A DNA stretch of 64,000 nucleotides from CATQGW01 sp965242565 (GTDB taxonomy: Bacteria; Chloroflexota; Dehalococcoidia; Bin125): NCBI GenBank assembly GCA_965242565.1, contig OZ251457.1, forward strand, positions 620,001-684,000. Direction: 5' to 3'. Below, piece after piece: positions 1-8,022 of the stretch (within the stretch, counting starts at the first letter, position 1; each line of letters begins with the position of its first letter). A program made the position numbers and the translations under genes. The notes under the pieces were generated by a model that was not told the DNA's origin, made no database searches, and saw only the letters and a list, made by a program, of their open reading frames with translations.

Positions 1-1143
1 GACCAGCTGGGCCATGCCCATGCCGAGGAAGACGAGCCCCATCACGCGCCCGCGCATCTCGTTGGGTGCGATGTGCGCGATGATCGCGGCCGAGGCGACC
101 ATCGCCATCGACATTCCGGTACCGAGCAGGTAGTTGCCGACGATTGCGTTGACCGCGGTGGGCATCAAGGTGAAGACGACGAAGCCGAGCGCCATCACGA
201 TTACGCCGGAGCTCGTGAGCAGCCCCTTGCGCTCGATCCAGGAGAAGCGCACCAGAATCGCCGAGGCGAGCATCGCGCCGAGACCCCAGAAGACGGCGAT
301 GAAGCTGAACTGCGACCAGGTCGCGCCGACCACCGTCGTCACCCATTGCGGCCCGAGCGCGCCGGTCGGCGGCATGATCAGCGTCATCATCAGCACGACT
401 GCGGCGACGGTCCAGAGGATCGTGGGCTGCGAGCGGGTGTAGCGCAGCCCGGCGGCGATGTCGCGGAAGGCTTGCCCGGCTCCGCCCTGCCGCGCGGCGA
501 GGTGGGCGGCGGAGAAGACGGTGCGGTATGACATCATCGCCAGAATCAGTACCTCGCCGAGATGCCCGACCGAGGAGACGGCGTAGACGGTGCCGTGTCC
601 GAGGTAGTCGATCATCAGGCCGGAGGCGACGATCGCGATCGGCATCGCGAGCGACATTGCGGCCGAGTTGAGCGCGATGCCGGCGGGCGTGAGGCGCGGG
701 CCGAGGATTTCGGGAGCGATCGCGTTGCGAGTGGGGCCGTCGATGGCGTGCGCGGCAGAGGCGAGCGCGGTTAGCGCGAAGAAGAGCGCGATCGCGTAGG
801 CATCGGCCGCGCCGGCCCACATCATCGCGGCGATCGCCATATTGACCACGAACGCGAGTGTCTGGGTGGCCATCAGCAGACGGCGGCGGTCGAAGCGGTC
901 GGCCAGCGCGCCGCCGAACAGCCCGAAGCCGACCATGCCTAGGCCGCGGATCGTGCTGATCGCCGCGATCATCACCACTTCGTTCTCCTCCGCCACGACC
1001 TGGATCCAGGCGATGGCGGTGACGAACTGGAGCGGCATCATGCTCTGGCCGACGATGAAGCCGCCGAGCAGCAGGCGGAATTCGCGCAGGCGCAGCGGTT
1101 CGAGCATGCCCGGGCGGCCGCTCACCTCAGCGGCGGCGCTCAC
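1..1143 (-). CDS. MFS transporter, EntS-like exporter (C-terminus beyond window)
   Basis: The reading frame starts at GTG 1143 and runs off the left edge, giving about 381 residues. The translation is a multi-spanning membrane protein with the MFS loop 2-3 motif GALADRFDRRRL near residue 78 and a second signature, MRGRVMGL, near the right-hand half. The overall look is that of the Bcr/EntS group of drug or siderophore exporters. The GTG overlaps the TGA of the upstream methyltransferase (GTGA), so the two are probably translationally coupled in one operon with the UGSC selenoprotein. The substrate cannot be read from sequence. Family is confident, role is inference. Confidence 0.9.
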   Translation of the reverse strand, partial: MSAAAEVSGRPGMLEPLRLREFRLLLGGFIVGQSMMPLQFVTAIAWIQVVAEENEVVMIAAISTIRGLGMVGFGLFGGALADRFDRRRLLMATQTLAFVVNMAIAAMMWAGAADAYAIALFFALTALASAAHAIDGPTRNAIAPEILGPRLTPAGIALNSAAMSLAMPIAIVASGLMIDYLGHGTVYAVSSVGHLGEVLILAMMSYRTVFSAAHLAARQGGAGQAFRDIAAGLRYTRSQPTILWTVAAVVLMMTLIMPPTGALGPQWVTTVVGATWSQFSFIAVFWGLGAMLASAILVRFSWIERKGLLTSSGVIVMALGFVVFTLMPTAVNAIVGNYLLGTGMSMAMVASAAIIAHIAPNEMRGRVMGLVFLGMGMAQLV

Positions 1144-1810
1144 GGCGTACTCCCTTTGCTTGCCTTGCAAGCTTCGAGCACGGTGTGGCGCTTGCCCTGG
1201 TGCGCCTTGTTGACGGACTCGGCCCGAAGATCAGCTGGAGGCGGCGCTGGATGTAGCGGCGGATGCCATTGACGATCACGACCGCCAGCGTACCGCCGTC
1301 GGCGAGGTAATCGTGCGCCTCCAGCAGGATCTCATCCAGCGCGTCATTGCCGGCCTGTGCGGGCAGGTTGGCGACGATCAAGTCGTAGGGATCGCCGTCG
1401 ATATCGCGCAGGCCGGGGCTGAGCGCAACGGTGGCGTTGGTCAGCCGGTTGGCGGCGATGTTGGCGCGTGTTGCCTCGACGGCGCGGAGGTCTGAGTCGA
1501 CCAGCACGACCTCCGCTTCCGGCCAGCGGGCGGCGAGGGTCAGGCCGATTGCGCCGTAGCCGCAGCCGAAATCAAGCACGCGGCGCTGCGACGGGGCAGG
1601 TTCGAGTTCGCGCAGCAACAGCGCAGTGCCCTGATCGATTGAGCGGGCGGAGAAGAGGCCGTGGCGGCTTTCGAGCGTGAGAATGTGCGGACCCGCGTCG
1701 TGCTGAATCGTCGGCTGCGCCGCCAGCCCTCGGCGCAGATCCACCAGTGAATCGCTCGGCGGATCGCCTGCGGCGCGCTCTTCGCTTTCGGCGGCTGCGG
1801 CGTCGTTCAC
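1140..1810 (-). CDS. class I SAM-dependent methyltransferase (RsmC-type small domain), frameshifted near its 3' end
   Basis: The start is GTG 1810, which overlaps the TGA of the upstream gene by four bases. Motif I is VLDFGCGYGAIG and the substrate motif is IVANLPAQ, which place it in the MTS/RsmC family of N-methyltransferases acting on RNA or protein. The uninterrupted frame ends at 1127 with an unlikely tail (SPSTRRTRAS). If one base is restored in the GGG at about 1214-1216, the frame reads ESVNKAHQGKRHTVLEA and stops at TGA 1140. That TGA overlaps the GTG of the MFS gene, and the HQGKRH tail is typical of the family. The frameshift is therefore either a sequencing error or a recent lesion. 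Confidence 0.8.
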
Positions 1811-2931
1811 CCTTGAATCAGCGCCGAGGGCGGGACGAATGTCGCCGCGCCGATCTCGTGGCCCCAACCCATCCCGGTGTAGATGCTCGTCCACTTCCCC
1901 GCGTGGCTGCCGGCCACAGTGAGCTGGATGAAGGACGGATCGACGAATTTGGGGATCGGGCGATCCAGGTCCTGCTCCGTGTAGCCGGGCTGCCCCAGCA
2001 GGTAGCGCGGGTAGCCGGAGCCGGAGGTGTCGTTCTCCATCCGTTCGCGCAGCGGTTTGGCTGTCTCCTCCACGATGCACTCGCGGATGTCGTTCTTGCT
2101 CCAGCCGTCGGCGCGGAAGACGTCGGCGTGTTCGGGGGCGACGACGAACATCGTCGGTGCGCTGGCGCTCTTCGGATCGCCGATCGCCTGGGAGGCGAGC
2201 GCGAGCGAGCCGGCCAGCGCGCGCGCCGTGCGGCTGGTCTGATCAATGCAGACGCGCGGCCCGCCCATCACCGGCATTAGCGTCAGCACATCCTGGTCGG
2301 GCTCGTAGCCATGCTCGACGTGCCAGGGCTGCCACGGGCTGGCCTCCTCGTATTCGGCGTAGGTCAGCGTCCACTTGTGTCCGCCGCCCTGGATCGCCTG
2401 CTCGATCTCGCCCGGCCGCGCGCCGCCGACATTGCGCAGCAGCAGCCGGAAGGCGCGCCCGACGGTGTTGCTCGGGCGATTGGCCTGTCCGAGTGCGTTG
2501 AGCCCGGAGTTGATGCCGAGCCGCTCGCGCACCGGTCCGTTGATCACCATCATCGCCGCCGCGCCGGCGGTGGTCGCAACCAGTCCGTGGAAGGGATAGC
2601 GCACGCCCTGGCGCGGGTTGAGCGCCGCCTCAACGGCGGCCAGCACCAGCGGGAAGTGTTCAGGCGCGCAGCCCGCCATCACGGCGTTGATCGCGATCTT
2701 CTCGATCGTGCCGTCGGCGTAGTTGGGCGGGACCTTGGTGATCTCCTCCTGCGGGTCGCGATCCACCGCGGCCAGCATCGCCCGCACCCGCTCCGGCGTG
2801 GGCGGCACGACGGGCAGACCATCGGTCAGCCCTTGCTCGAAGAGGAACTCGTGGACATCGACGTGATCGGCGATGTCGAGCACGCGGGCGGCCAGCCCGT
2901 CGGCCGTCCCATCGTTGGGGGCGCTGCTCAC
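1807..2931 (-). CDS. UGSC-associated protein, unnamed conserved domain
   Basis: This 374-residue soluble protein starts at GTG 2931, 28 bases after the UGSC selenoprotein gene. I do not know a biochemical function. Features shared with its paralogue at 4376-5952 are LTDGLPVVPPT (about residue 34), EKIAINAVMAG, NGPVRERLGIN, ALGQ.NR..N.VGRA, DQTSR, and DGWSKNDIRECI, which holds the Cys conserved between the two copies. The family is usually annotated as hypothetical. Gene order (UGSC, this gene, methyltransferase, MFS) with a four-base overlap to the next gene implies a common operon. Because the paralogue carries a fused thioredoxin-like domain, this domain probably works with a thiol or selenol redox partner; that is inference. 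Confidence 0.8.
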   Translation of the reverse strand: MSSAPNDGTADGLAARVLDIADHVDVHEFLFEQGLTDGLPVVPPTPERVRAMLAAVDRDPQEEITKVPPNYADGTIEKIAINAVMAGCAPEHFPLVLAAVEAALNPRQGVRYPFHGLVATTAGAAAMMVINGPVRERLGINSGLNALGQANRPSNTVGRAFRLLLRNVGGARPGEIEQAIQGGGHKWTLTYAEYEEASPWQPWHVEHGYEPDQDVLTLMPVMGGPRVCIDQTSRTARALAGSLALASQAIGDPKSASAPTMFVVAPEHADVFRADGWSKNDIRECIVEETAKPLRERMENDTSGSGYPRYLLGQPGYTEQDLDRPIPKFVDPSFIQLTVAGSHAGKWTSIYTGMGWGHEIGAATFVPPSALIQG

Positions 2932-2959
2932 TGGCGTACCGGTTCGTTTGCCGCGCCGT

Positions 2960-3487
2960 TCAGCCGACTGGCTGCATCAGCACATCGAGGATTTCGTCGA
3001 TGTAGCGCTCGGCGTGGGCGTGCATTTCCGCGTCGGTGCGGTCCTGCATGGGATGCGGGATGAAGACGCGCCGCACCTCCGGCAGCCCCAGCCGCTCGGC
3101 CTGATGCTGGGCGGCGTTGACGAACTCGGTGGTGGCGACGAAGACCGACGGCTTGCCCTGGATTTCGAAGTTGACCGTGTCGTGCACACTGCACGTCGTG
3201 CAGGAGCCTCAATCGGCGAGCGCTTCGATGACGAAGTCGGCCTCCTCCAGAATCGCCTGCTTGGTGTCCTCCGGCACCGGCTTGGCCACGGTGGGCTTCA
3301 TGTAGCGGCGCGTCTCGATGCCCGGAGCGCGTTCGTGCAGCAGCTCCTCCAGCCGGTCGAGGAAGACATCGCCGCGCGGCTTGGAGATGTCGAGCAGCGC
3401 GACAGTGCCGTGCAGCGCCTCCGGGCGCGGCGTCAGCTGGCGCTTGACGGGGACCCGTTCATCGGTCGGGTCGAGAATCTGGACCAT
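2960..3487 (-). CDS. UGSC family selenoprotein (UGA at 3209-3211 read as Sec)
   Basis: Two abutting open frames join in phase across TGA 3211-3209. Reading the TGA as selenocysteine gives about 175 residues containing ALAD-U-GSCTTC at residue 93. UGSC is exactly the signature for which the UGSC selenoprotein family is named, and cysteine homologues carry CGSC at this place. The start is ATG 3487, with AAGGAG nine bases upstream; the ATG at 3496 directly abuts that ribosome site and is less likely. The carboxyl half (SVFVATTEFVNAAQ, then HPMQDRT) continues the family domain well past the UGA. UxxC plus CxxC suggests a thiol-disulphide or selenol redox role. No Sec machinery (selA, selB, selC) is in the window. 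Confidence 0.9.
3181..3211 (-). promoter_or_regulatory. candidate bacterial SECIS stem-loop just after the UGA
   Basis: On the mRNA strand the UGA is followed after 14 bases by GUGCA, a loop GUG, then UGCAC (3194-3182), and a flanking C-G pair extends the stem to six. The apical loop lies 20-22 bases after UGA and begins with G. Both fit the published rules for bacterial SECIS elements (loop roughly 16-37 bases downstream, conserved G). A competing hairpin, CUGCAC-GAC-GUGCAG, starts six bases after the UGA. No folding energy was computed. Confidence 0.6.
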
Positions 3488-3602
3488 GGCTCTCATCTCC
3501 TTGCTGCCGCCCGCTGTCGCGGGCGCGTTGCGGACATCCTAACCGTTTGCGGACCGCACAGTAAGAGGTTCAGCGCTCTTGTCTCCGGGGCAGCGATGAC
3601 GC

Positions 3603-3632
3603 TTGACGTCTCACGTCTAGATGAGCTAGGTT
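3603..3632 (+). promoter_or_regulatory. higBA-1 promoter with HigA-type operator; leaderless
   Basis: TTGACG at 3603-3608 and TAGGTT at 3627-3632 are separated by 18 bases. The inverted repeat GACGT-CTC-ACGTC (3605-3617) lies across the -35 box. The GTG start at 3639 is seven bases past the -10, so the transcript is probably leaderless. The same block recurs before the second higBA pair. Confidence 0.75.
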
Positions 3633-3638
3633 TACAGC

Positions 3639-3920
3639 GTGATCGCTGGATACAAGGATGAGCGGACGGCGGCATTCGCCAACGGCGTGCTCGTCCCCAA
3701 GTTCCAGGGATTCTCGAAGCAAGCGAAGAAGCGGCTGGCGCTCTTGGACGCAGCCGCTTCACTTAACGACCTGCGAGCGTTGCCCAGCAACCGACTGGAA
3801 GCGCTCAAGGGAGATCGAAGAGGCCAACACTCGATCCGCATCAACCGGCAGTGGCGCATCTGCTTCGTCTGGTCCGACGAGTTCGGGCCGGACGACGTGG
3901 AGATCGTCGATTACCATTGA
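3639..3920 (+). CDS. higB: HigB/RelE-family toxin, copy 1
   Basis: This is a 93-residue basic protein with the HigB fold signature: FQGFSKQAKKRL, LNDLRALPSNRLEALKGDRRGQHSIRINRQWRICF and a final VEIVDYH (the last piece is typical of the family). HigB toxins are ribosome-dependent mRNA interferases. The start is GTG 3639, placed exactly at the predicted transcription start. The antitoxin gene follows 23 bases downstream, giving the toxin-first order normal for higBA. A close relative (about 80% identical by eye) lies at 37096. Confidence 0.92.
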   Translation: MIAGYKDERTAAFANGVLVPKFQGFSKQAKKRLALLDAAASLNDLRALPSNRLEALKGDRRGQHSIRINRQWRICFVWSDEFGPDDVEIVDYH

Positions 3921-3943
3921 TCGCAGGCGAAAGGCAAGGACAG

Positions 3944-4240
3944 ATGCTCAAGATCGCAGTACACCCGGGCGAGGTTCTCGGCGATGAGTTGGCGGAGATG
4001 GAAGTGACGCCGACGGAGTTGGCGCGGCAGATCGACGTACCGCCGAACCGGATCGGGCAGATCATCGCCGGAAAGCGCTCGATCACAGGCGACACCGCGT
4101 TGCGGTTGGGCCACTGGTTCGGAACGAGCCCGCAGCTCTGGATCAACCTCCAGTCGCAGTTTGACCTCGTCGCCGCCGAAGAGCGCAACGGCGAGGCTAT
4201 CCGCGCGTTGCCAACGGCGGCGTCGCGCGCTCGTGCGTAG
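3944..4240 (+). CDS. higA: HigA-family XRE antitoxin, copy 1
   Basis: The antitoxin has 98 residues. The helix-turn-helix reads TPTELARQIDVPPNRIGQII, followed by AGKRSITGDTALRLGHWF, which is the standard HigA core; HPGEVLGDEL at residue 6 is the usual amino end. The start is ATG 3944; the upstream in-frame codons belong to the toxin reading region and are unlikely to be used. HigA neutralises HigB and represses its own promoter, which agrees with the inverted repeat at 3605-3617. Confidence 0.92.
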   Translation: MLKIAVHPGEVLGDELAEMEVTPTELARQIDVPPNRIGQIIAGKRSITGDTALRLGHWFGTSPQLWINLQSQFDLVAAEERNGEAIRALPTAASRARA

Positions 4241-4374
4241 TGCTGGGGCACTGATGCGGTGCCTGCCCACAGTTCTGGATCAACCTCCCGTCGCAGTTTG
4301 ACATGGCAGTCGCCGAAGAGTGCAACGGCGAGGTTATCCGTACGTTGCCGACGGCGATGTCGCGAGTGCGGTGA
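4240..4374 (+). pseudogene. truncated duplicate of higA 3' end
   Basis: Directly after higA the sequence encodes LGH-stop-CGACPQFWINLPSQFDMAVAEECNGE and so on, ending in TGA 4372-4374. This matches the carboxyl third of HigA (LGHWFGTSPQLWINLQSQFDL) in one frame, with the Trp codon changed to TGA at 4252. It resembles a remnant of a second higA, left by tandem duplication or partial deletion. It is not expected to be expressed as a protein. Confidence 0.7.
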
Positions 4375-4375
4375 T

Positions 4376-5221
4376 TCAGTCGCCGATGACGGCGCTGGTC
4401 GGCGTTGAATAGACGCCGCCAGCCCAGCCGCCGACGATGCTGGAGAACTTGGCTGCGGCGCTGCCCGCCACCACCAGGATGATGTTCTCGGGCTTCTGGA
4501 ACTTGGCGATGGGGCGGTCAAGGGCGGCTTCGCCGCCGAAGCGCTCGACGATGTTGGGAGGGAGGCCTGAGCCAGCGGTATCGCTGCGCAGGCGCTCGCG
4601 GAGGGGGACCGAGGTGTCCTCCATGATGCACTCGCGCACATCGTCCTTGCTCCAGCCGTCGCGGCCGAAGATGCCGGCGTGGTCGGGCGAGACGACGACC
4701 AGCGTGTCGCTGGTGGGCGATTTGGGGTCCTGTAGGCCGGCCAGCGCGAGCGCGAAGCTGCCGGCCAGCTGGCGCGCGCTGCGGCTGGTCTGGTCGACGA
4801 AGGTGTTGGGGCCGCCCGACATCGCCATCAGCGTCGCCACATCCTGATCCGGCTCGAAGCCGCGCTCGACGGCGAGCGAGGGCCAGGGGCTGGCCGCCTC
4901 GTTCTCGGCGAAGTTGGAGGTCATCCGATGCGGGCCGCCCTGGGTGGCGCGGTCGGTGCCGCCGGGCTGCGAACCGCCCACGTTGCGCGCGCAGAGCCGC
5001 AGCGCACGGCCGATCGTGGCGTTGGCGCGGTTGCCCTGTCCGAGTGCGTTGTGCGCGTAGTTCATCCCGATCCGGTCGCGGATCGGGCCGTTGAAGACGC
5101 CGACCGGCGTCGCGCCCATCGTCGTGGCAAGCACGCCGTGGATGTTGAAGCTCTCGCCGCAGGCGATCTCGACGAGGGTGAGGATCGCGGGAAAGTATTC
5201 GGGTTTCGCGCCCGCCATCAC
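4376..5221 (-). CDS. UGSC-associated domain, paralogue 2, carboxyl part (split by frameshift)
   Basis: This 281-codon frame begins at GTG 5221 in the middle of the conserved domain (MAGAKPEYF, compare MAGCAPEHF in the copy at 1807-2931) and keeps all downstream blocks: NGPIRDRIGMN, ALGQGNRANATIGRA, DQTSR and DGWSKDDVRECI. Its amino part is the next feature, ending in TGA 5218-5220 that overlaps this GTG by four bases. In the intact paralogue the corresponding residues are INA-V-MAG without interruption, so one base has been lost at GCG(G)TGATGG. Coupled reinitiation could in principle still make both halves. Confidence 0.75.
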   Translation of the reverse strand: MMAGAKPEYFPAILTLVEIACGESFNIHGVLATTMGATPVGVFNGPIRDRIGMNYAHNALGQGNRANATIGRALRLCARNVGGSQPGGTDRATQGGPHRMTSNFAENEAASPWPSLAVERGFEPDQDVATLMAMSGGPNTFVDQTSRSARQLAGSFALALAGLQDPKSPTSDTLVVVSPDHAGIFGRDGWSKDDVRECIMEDTSVPLRERLRSDTAGSGLPPNIVERFGGEAALDRPIAKFQKPENIILVVAGSAAAKFSSIVGGWAGGVYSTPTSAVIGD

Positions 5222-5952
5222 GCGTTGATCGCGGCTTTCTCGACGGTCAGCGGCGCGAGGTTGGGCGGCACCACGGCCACCTGTTCCTGCGGATCGCGAG
5301 TGGTGCCCTGCAACATCCGCCAGACGCGCTCGCGGGTGGGCGGGACGACGGGGAAGCCGTCGGTGTAGCCCTGCTCGTAGGCGAACTCGTAGATGTCGTC
5401 GTCCGCGCCGATCTCAACCAGCCGCGAGAGCAGGTCGCCGCTGCGCCGGGCGGCGAGCCGCTCGTAGACGCCCGGCTCGTAGTTGCGCGCGCCGCAGCCC
5501 GGCCGCTGCTCGGGCAGGGCGTCCCAGTCGACGCCGATCGCGCCGCCCTCGCGCCCGGCCAGCGTCATCGCCTCGTTGCTGATCTCGCGCCACTCGTGCT
5601 TGTCGAAGCCGTAGGTCTCGATTTCGCAGCTGTTCGACTCGTCGTAGAGGAAGAGCGTAGGCACCGTGTCGATGTCGGCGTCGTAGGAGAGGTCCAGCTC
5701 GTCGTCGTCGAGCAACGGCATCGTTAGGTCGTGGCGCTCGCGCAGCACGGGGATGTCGTCGCGCTTCTGCACAGCCACCCAAACATCCAGGCCGTCGCCG
5801 GAGGCGCGGTGCAGTGACTCGAGCAGCGGCAGAGTGAGGTTGCAGGTGTCGCAGTCCTCTTTGACTAGCGCGAGCAGGACGGGGCCGTCAGGCGGGAACT
5901 GGCGGACGCCGCCCTCGGCGTCGGGCAGGGCGAAGCTGGTGGGAGGTCGCAT
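5218..5952 (-). CDS. thioredoxin-like domain fused to start of UGSC-associated domain, paralogue 2
   Basis: The amino half (residues 1 to about 125) is a peroxiredoxin/TlpA-like thioredoxin fold: LLALVKEDCDTCNLTLPLL carries CxxC and DTVPTLFLYD carries the cis-Pro segment. It then joins DIYEFAYEQGYTDGFPVVPPT, the beginning of the UGSC-associated domain, and stops at TGA 5218 mid-domain. The start is ATG 5952; the longer GTG start upstream would add an unlikely Pro/Arg stretch. TACCCT ends six bases before the ATG, so the message may be leaderless. The fusion of a redox domain to the partner of the UGSC selenoprotein is informative about function. Confidence 0.75.
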   Translation of the reverse strand: MRPPTSFALPDAEGGVRQFPPDGPVLLALVKEDCDTCNLTLPLLESLHRASGDGLDVWVAVQKRDDIPVLRERHDLTMPLLDDDELDLSYDADIDTVPTLFLYDESNSCEIETYGFDKHEWREISNEAMTLAGREGGAIGVDWDALPEQRPGCGARNYEPGVYERLAARRSGDLLSRLVEIGADDDIYEFAYEQGYTDGFPVVPPTRERVWRMLQGTTRDPQEQVAVVPPNLAPLTVEKAAINA

Positions 5953-6042
5953 GCGCACAGGGTAGCGTTTGACCGCCGGCGGCGCAGGTGCGAACATTCG
6001 CCCGTGAGAGCGGACCGCCGTTTGCGTGGGAGGTGACCGATC

Positions 6043-6348
6043 GTGCGAGTGCTCCAGCTGATGATCGTCGTGCTGCTGTTGGCTGCGGCGGCGGTTCCTG
6101 CGCTTGCGTTGGCGGCCGATCAGGCGGCCCCTGCTGAGCCGCAGGTGGTCGCACCGCAGGAGTCCGAGGAGATCACTACCTCCGACGAGACACTGGCGAC
6201 ATCGCTCTTCATTCCGTTCTGCTTCGTGGGCGCGACGATCGCCGTGTTCGTCTGGGCGATCCGCAACCGCGCGAAGCGGAACGAGGAAGAAGAGCCGATG
6301 CCGTGGTGGCGCACGAACGAGTGGTACACGCAGGGGGATGAGGAGTAG
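6043..6348 (+). CDS. small two-helix membrane protein, unknown
   Basis: The protein has 101 residues and starts at GTG 6043 with GGAGGT eight bases upstream. An amino-terminal hydrophobic stretch (LMIVVLLLAAAAVPALALA) looks like a signal peptide or first helix, then an acidic linker, then a second helix (LFIPFCFVGATIAVFVWAI), then a charged tail rich in Glu, Arg and Trp. No known domain is recognised. It lies divergently from the thioredoxin-fused gene and 15 bases before the Uma2 gene, so it may be cotranscribed with the latter. Confidence 0.6.
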   Translation: MRVLQLMIVVLLLAAAAVPALALAADQAAPAEPQVVAPQESEEITTSDETLATSLFIPFCFVGATIAVFVWAIRNRAKRNEEEEPMPWWRTNEWYTQGDEE

Positions 6349-6363
6349 GGCGACGGACAGCGC

Positions 6364-6921
6364 ATGACGACGGCGGAGACTGAGCTGCTGACCGCCGACG
6401 ACCTGCTCCGCTTGTGCTCAACGGGCGTACGGAGCGAACTGATTCGAGGGGTGCTGCGCGAGACGACGCCAGCAGGGGAAGAACATGGCTGGATCGTCAC
6501 GAACCTCGTCGGCGAAATCGGCGCATTCGCCAAACCCCGGCGGCTGGGCAGGCTGATCGCTTCCGACGCCGGCATCCTGCTGGAACGCGACCCGGACACG
6601 GTGCGCGAACCCGACATTGCGTTCACATCGGCGGAGCGCCTGCCGCCGGGCGGTCCCAACCCGAAGTACGCGGAGGTCGTGCCGGACCTGGTGGTCGAGG
6701 TCGTCTCGCCCGGCGACAGCGCAGGCGAGGTCGCCAACCGAGCGGCGATGTGGCTCGGACACGGCGTGCGGCTGGTCTGGATCGTGCAGCCGTCGTCTCG
6801 GACGATCAAGGCGCATCGCGCGGGCGCGACGGCGCGGACATTCGGCGAACACGACCGTCTTGACGGCGAGGATGTGCTGCCCGGTTTTGAGTGCCCCGTC
6901 GCGGCGGTTTTCGCCGAGTAG
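6364..6921 (+). CDS. Uma2 family (DUF820) endonuclease-like protein
   Basis: The 185-residue protein starts at ATG 6364. Hallmarks of the PD-(D/E)XK-type Uma2 family are LELIRG-like SELIRG at residue 24, VREPDIAF (catalytic Asp) near residue 80, and PDLVVEVVSPGDS near residue 102, then the hydrophobic LVWIVQPSSRTI. Uma2 proteins are very common in Chloroflexota and Cyanobacteria, but their cellular role is unsettled. No toxin, integrase or repair partner is next to it. Confidence 0.88.
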   Translation: MTTAETELLTADDLLRLCSTGVRSELIRGVLRETTPAGEEHGWIVTNLVGEIGAFAKPRRLGRLIASDAGILLERDPDTVREPDIAFTSAERLPPGGPNPKYAEVVPDLVVEVVSPGDSAGEVANRAAMWLGHGVRLVWIVQPSSRTIKAHRAGATARTFGEHDRLDGEDVLPGFECPVAAVFAE

Positions 6922-6950
6922 GCGGTGGAGGTCCGTCCGGGCCGGGGCGC

Positions 6951-8018
6951 TCAGAACAGCAGGGAGCCCAGGCGGCGACGGTATTCGCTGACGATGGGTT
7001 GATCGCCGAGCACGGCGAAGATGTCGAGCAGGCGCTTGCGCGCGCCCTCGTCGCAGGCGGCGCGGTCGAGGCGCACGGATTCGAGCAGCGTGTCGAGCGC
7101 CTGCTGCCACTGGCCTTCAAGCGCGAGCAGGCAGCCGTGGTGGTAGCGCGCCTCGGCGTCGTCGAGGTTGGCGGCGGCGCGGGCGCGGATGTCGTCCGGC
7201 TCGATGCCGTCGATTGCCTGGCGCAACGCGATCGAGGCGAGGATGCCCTTGGTAGTGGGGTTTTCGGGCCAGCGCTTGGCCAACTCTTCGGCTTGCTCGA
7301 TTTCGCCGATGCCGGCGAGCAGGGCGGCGAGGCCGACGCCGGCCATCTCGTGGTTGGGGTCCTCTTCGAGCGCGGCCTGGAAGTGCAGGCGGGCGATCGG
7401 CACCTGGTTCTGCTGGAGCATGCGGTAACCCTCGGCGGCCTTGAGGTCGGCTTCGGAGGGGATCAGAGAGTCGAAGAACTCGCGCACATGCTCTTCCGGC
7501 TGCGCGCCGACGAACTGGCTGATCACGCGCCCGCCGGCGAAAGCGAAGACAGCGGGGATGCCCTGCACCTGGAGCGCCTGGGCGACCTGCGGGTTCTCGT
7601 CGGTGTTGACCTTGACCAGCTGCACCTGCCCGTCGCGCTCGTAGGCGAGCTTTTCGAGGATTGGTCCGAGCACGCGGCAGGGCCCGCACCAGGGCGCCCA
7701 GCAGTCGACGATCACAGGCAGCTCGTGCGAGCGCTCGATCACGTCTTTTTGGAAGGTGGCGTCGGTGCTGTCGATCACGGCGGCGATGTGCCCGTGGAGG
7801 CCGATCGGCGCGTCGCCCCCAGCGTCATCCCCGGCGGCGTCCCCGGTCGGCGGCGCTTCGGCGGTCGGCATCGGCGCCGGTGGGGGAGGCGGCGGCGCAG
7901 CCGAGCGAATCGGCTGGCCGGAGGCGGAGTAGATGACGGGCCCACCGTCCTGTTGCGGCGGCGGCGCGGGCTGACGGTTGCCGGGGAAGGGGATCGGATC
8001 GGGTGGGCGTTGGCTCAT
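6951..8018 (-). CDS. thioredoxin with TPR tail (CnoX/YbbN-like co-chaperone)
   Basis: The 355-residue protein has a Pro/Ala-rich disordered amino end (residues 1 to about 75), a thioredoxin domain with WCGPC at 110-114, and a carboxyl half of TPR-like helices. This order is that of CnoX/YbbN, which shields proteins from oxidation and delivers them to chaperonin. Unlike E. coli CnoX, the active-site cysteines are kept, so it can probably also reduce disulphides. The FmdB-like gene ends four bases upstream of its start region on the same strand, suggesting cotranscription. Confidence 0.9.
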   Translation of the reverse strand: MSQRPPDPIPFPGNRQPAPPPQQDGGPVIYSASGQPIRSAAPPPPPPAPMPTAEAPPTGDAAGDDAGGDAPIGLHGHIAAVIDSTDATFQKDVIERSHELPVIVDCWAPWCGPCRVLGPILEKLAYERDGQVQLVKVNTDENPQVAQALQVQGIPAVFAFAGGRVISQFVGAQPEEHVREFFDSLIPSEADLKAAEGYRMLQQNQVPIARLHFQAALEEDPNHEMAGVGLAALLAGIGEIEQAEELAKRWPENPTTKGILASIALRQAIDGIEPDDIRARAAANLDDAEARYHHGCLLALEGQWQQALDTLLESVRLDRAACDEGARKRLLDIFAVLGDQPIVSEYRRRLGSLLF

Positions 8019-8022
8019 GTGG

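Noticed and set aside
5218..5220. TGA as a second selenocysteine codon
   Set aside because: The aligned paralogue has Val (GTG) here and the downstream frame is shifted, not in phase.
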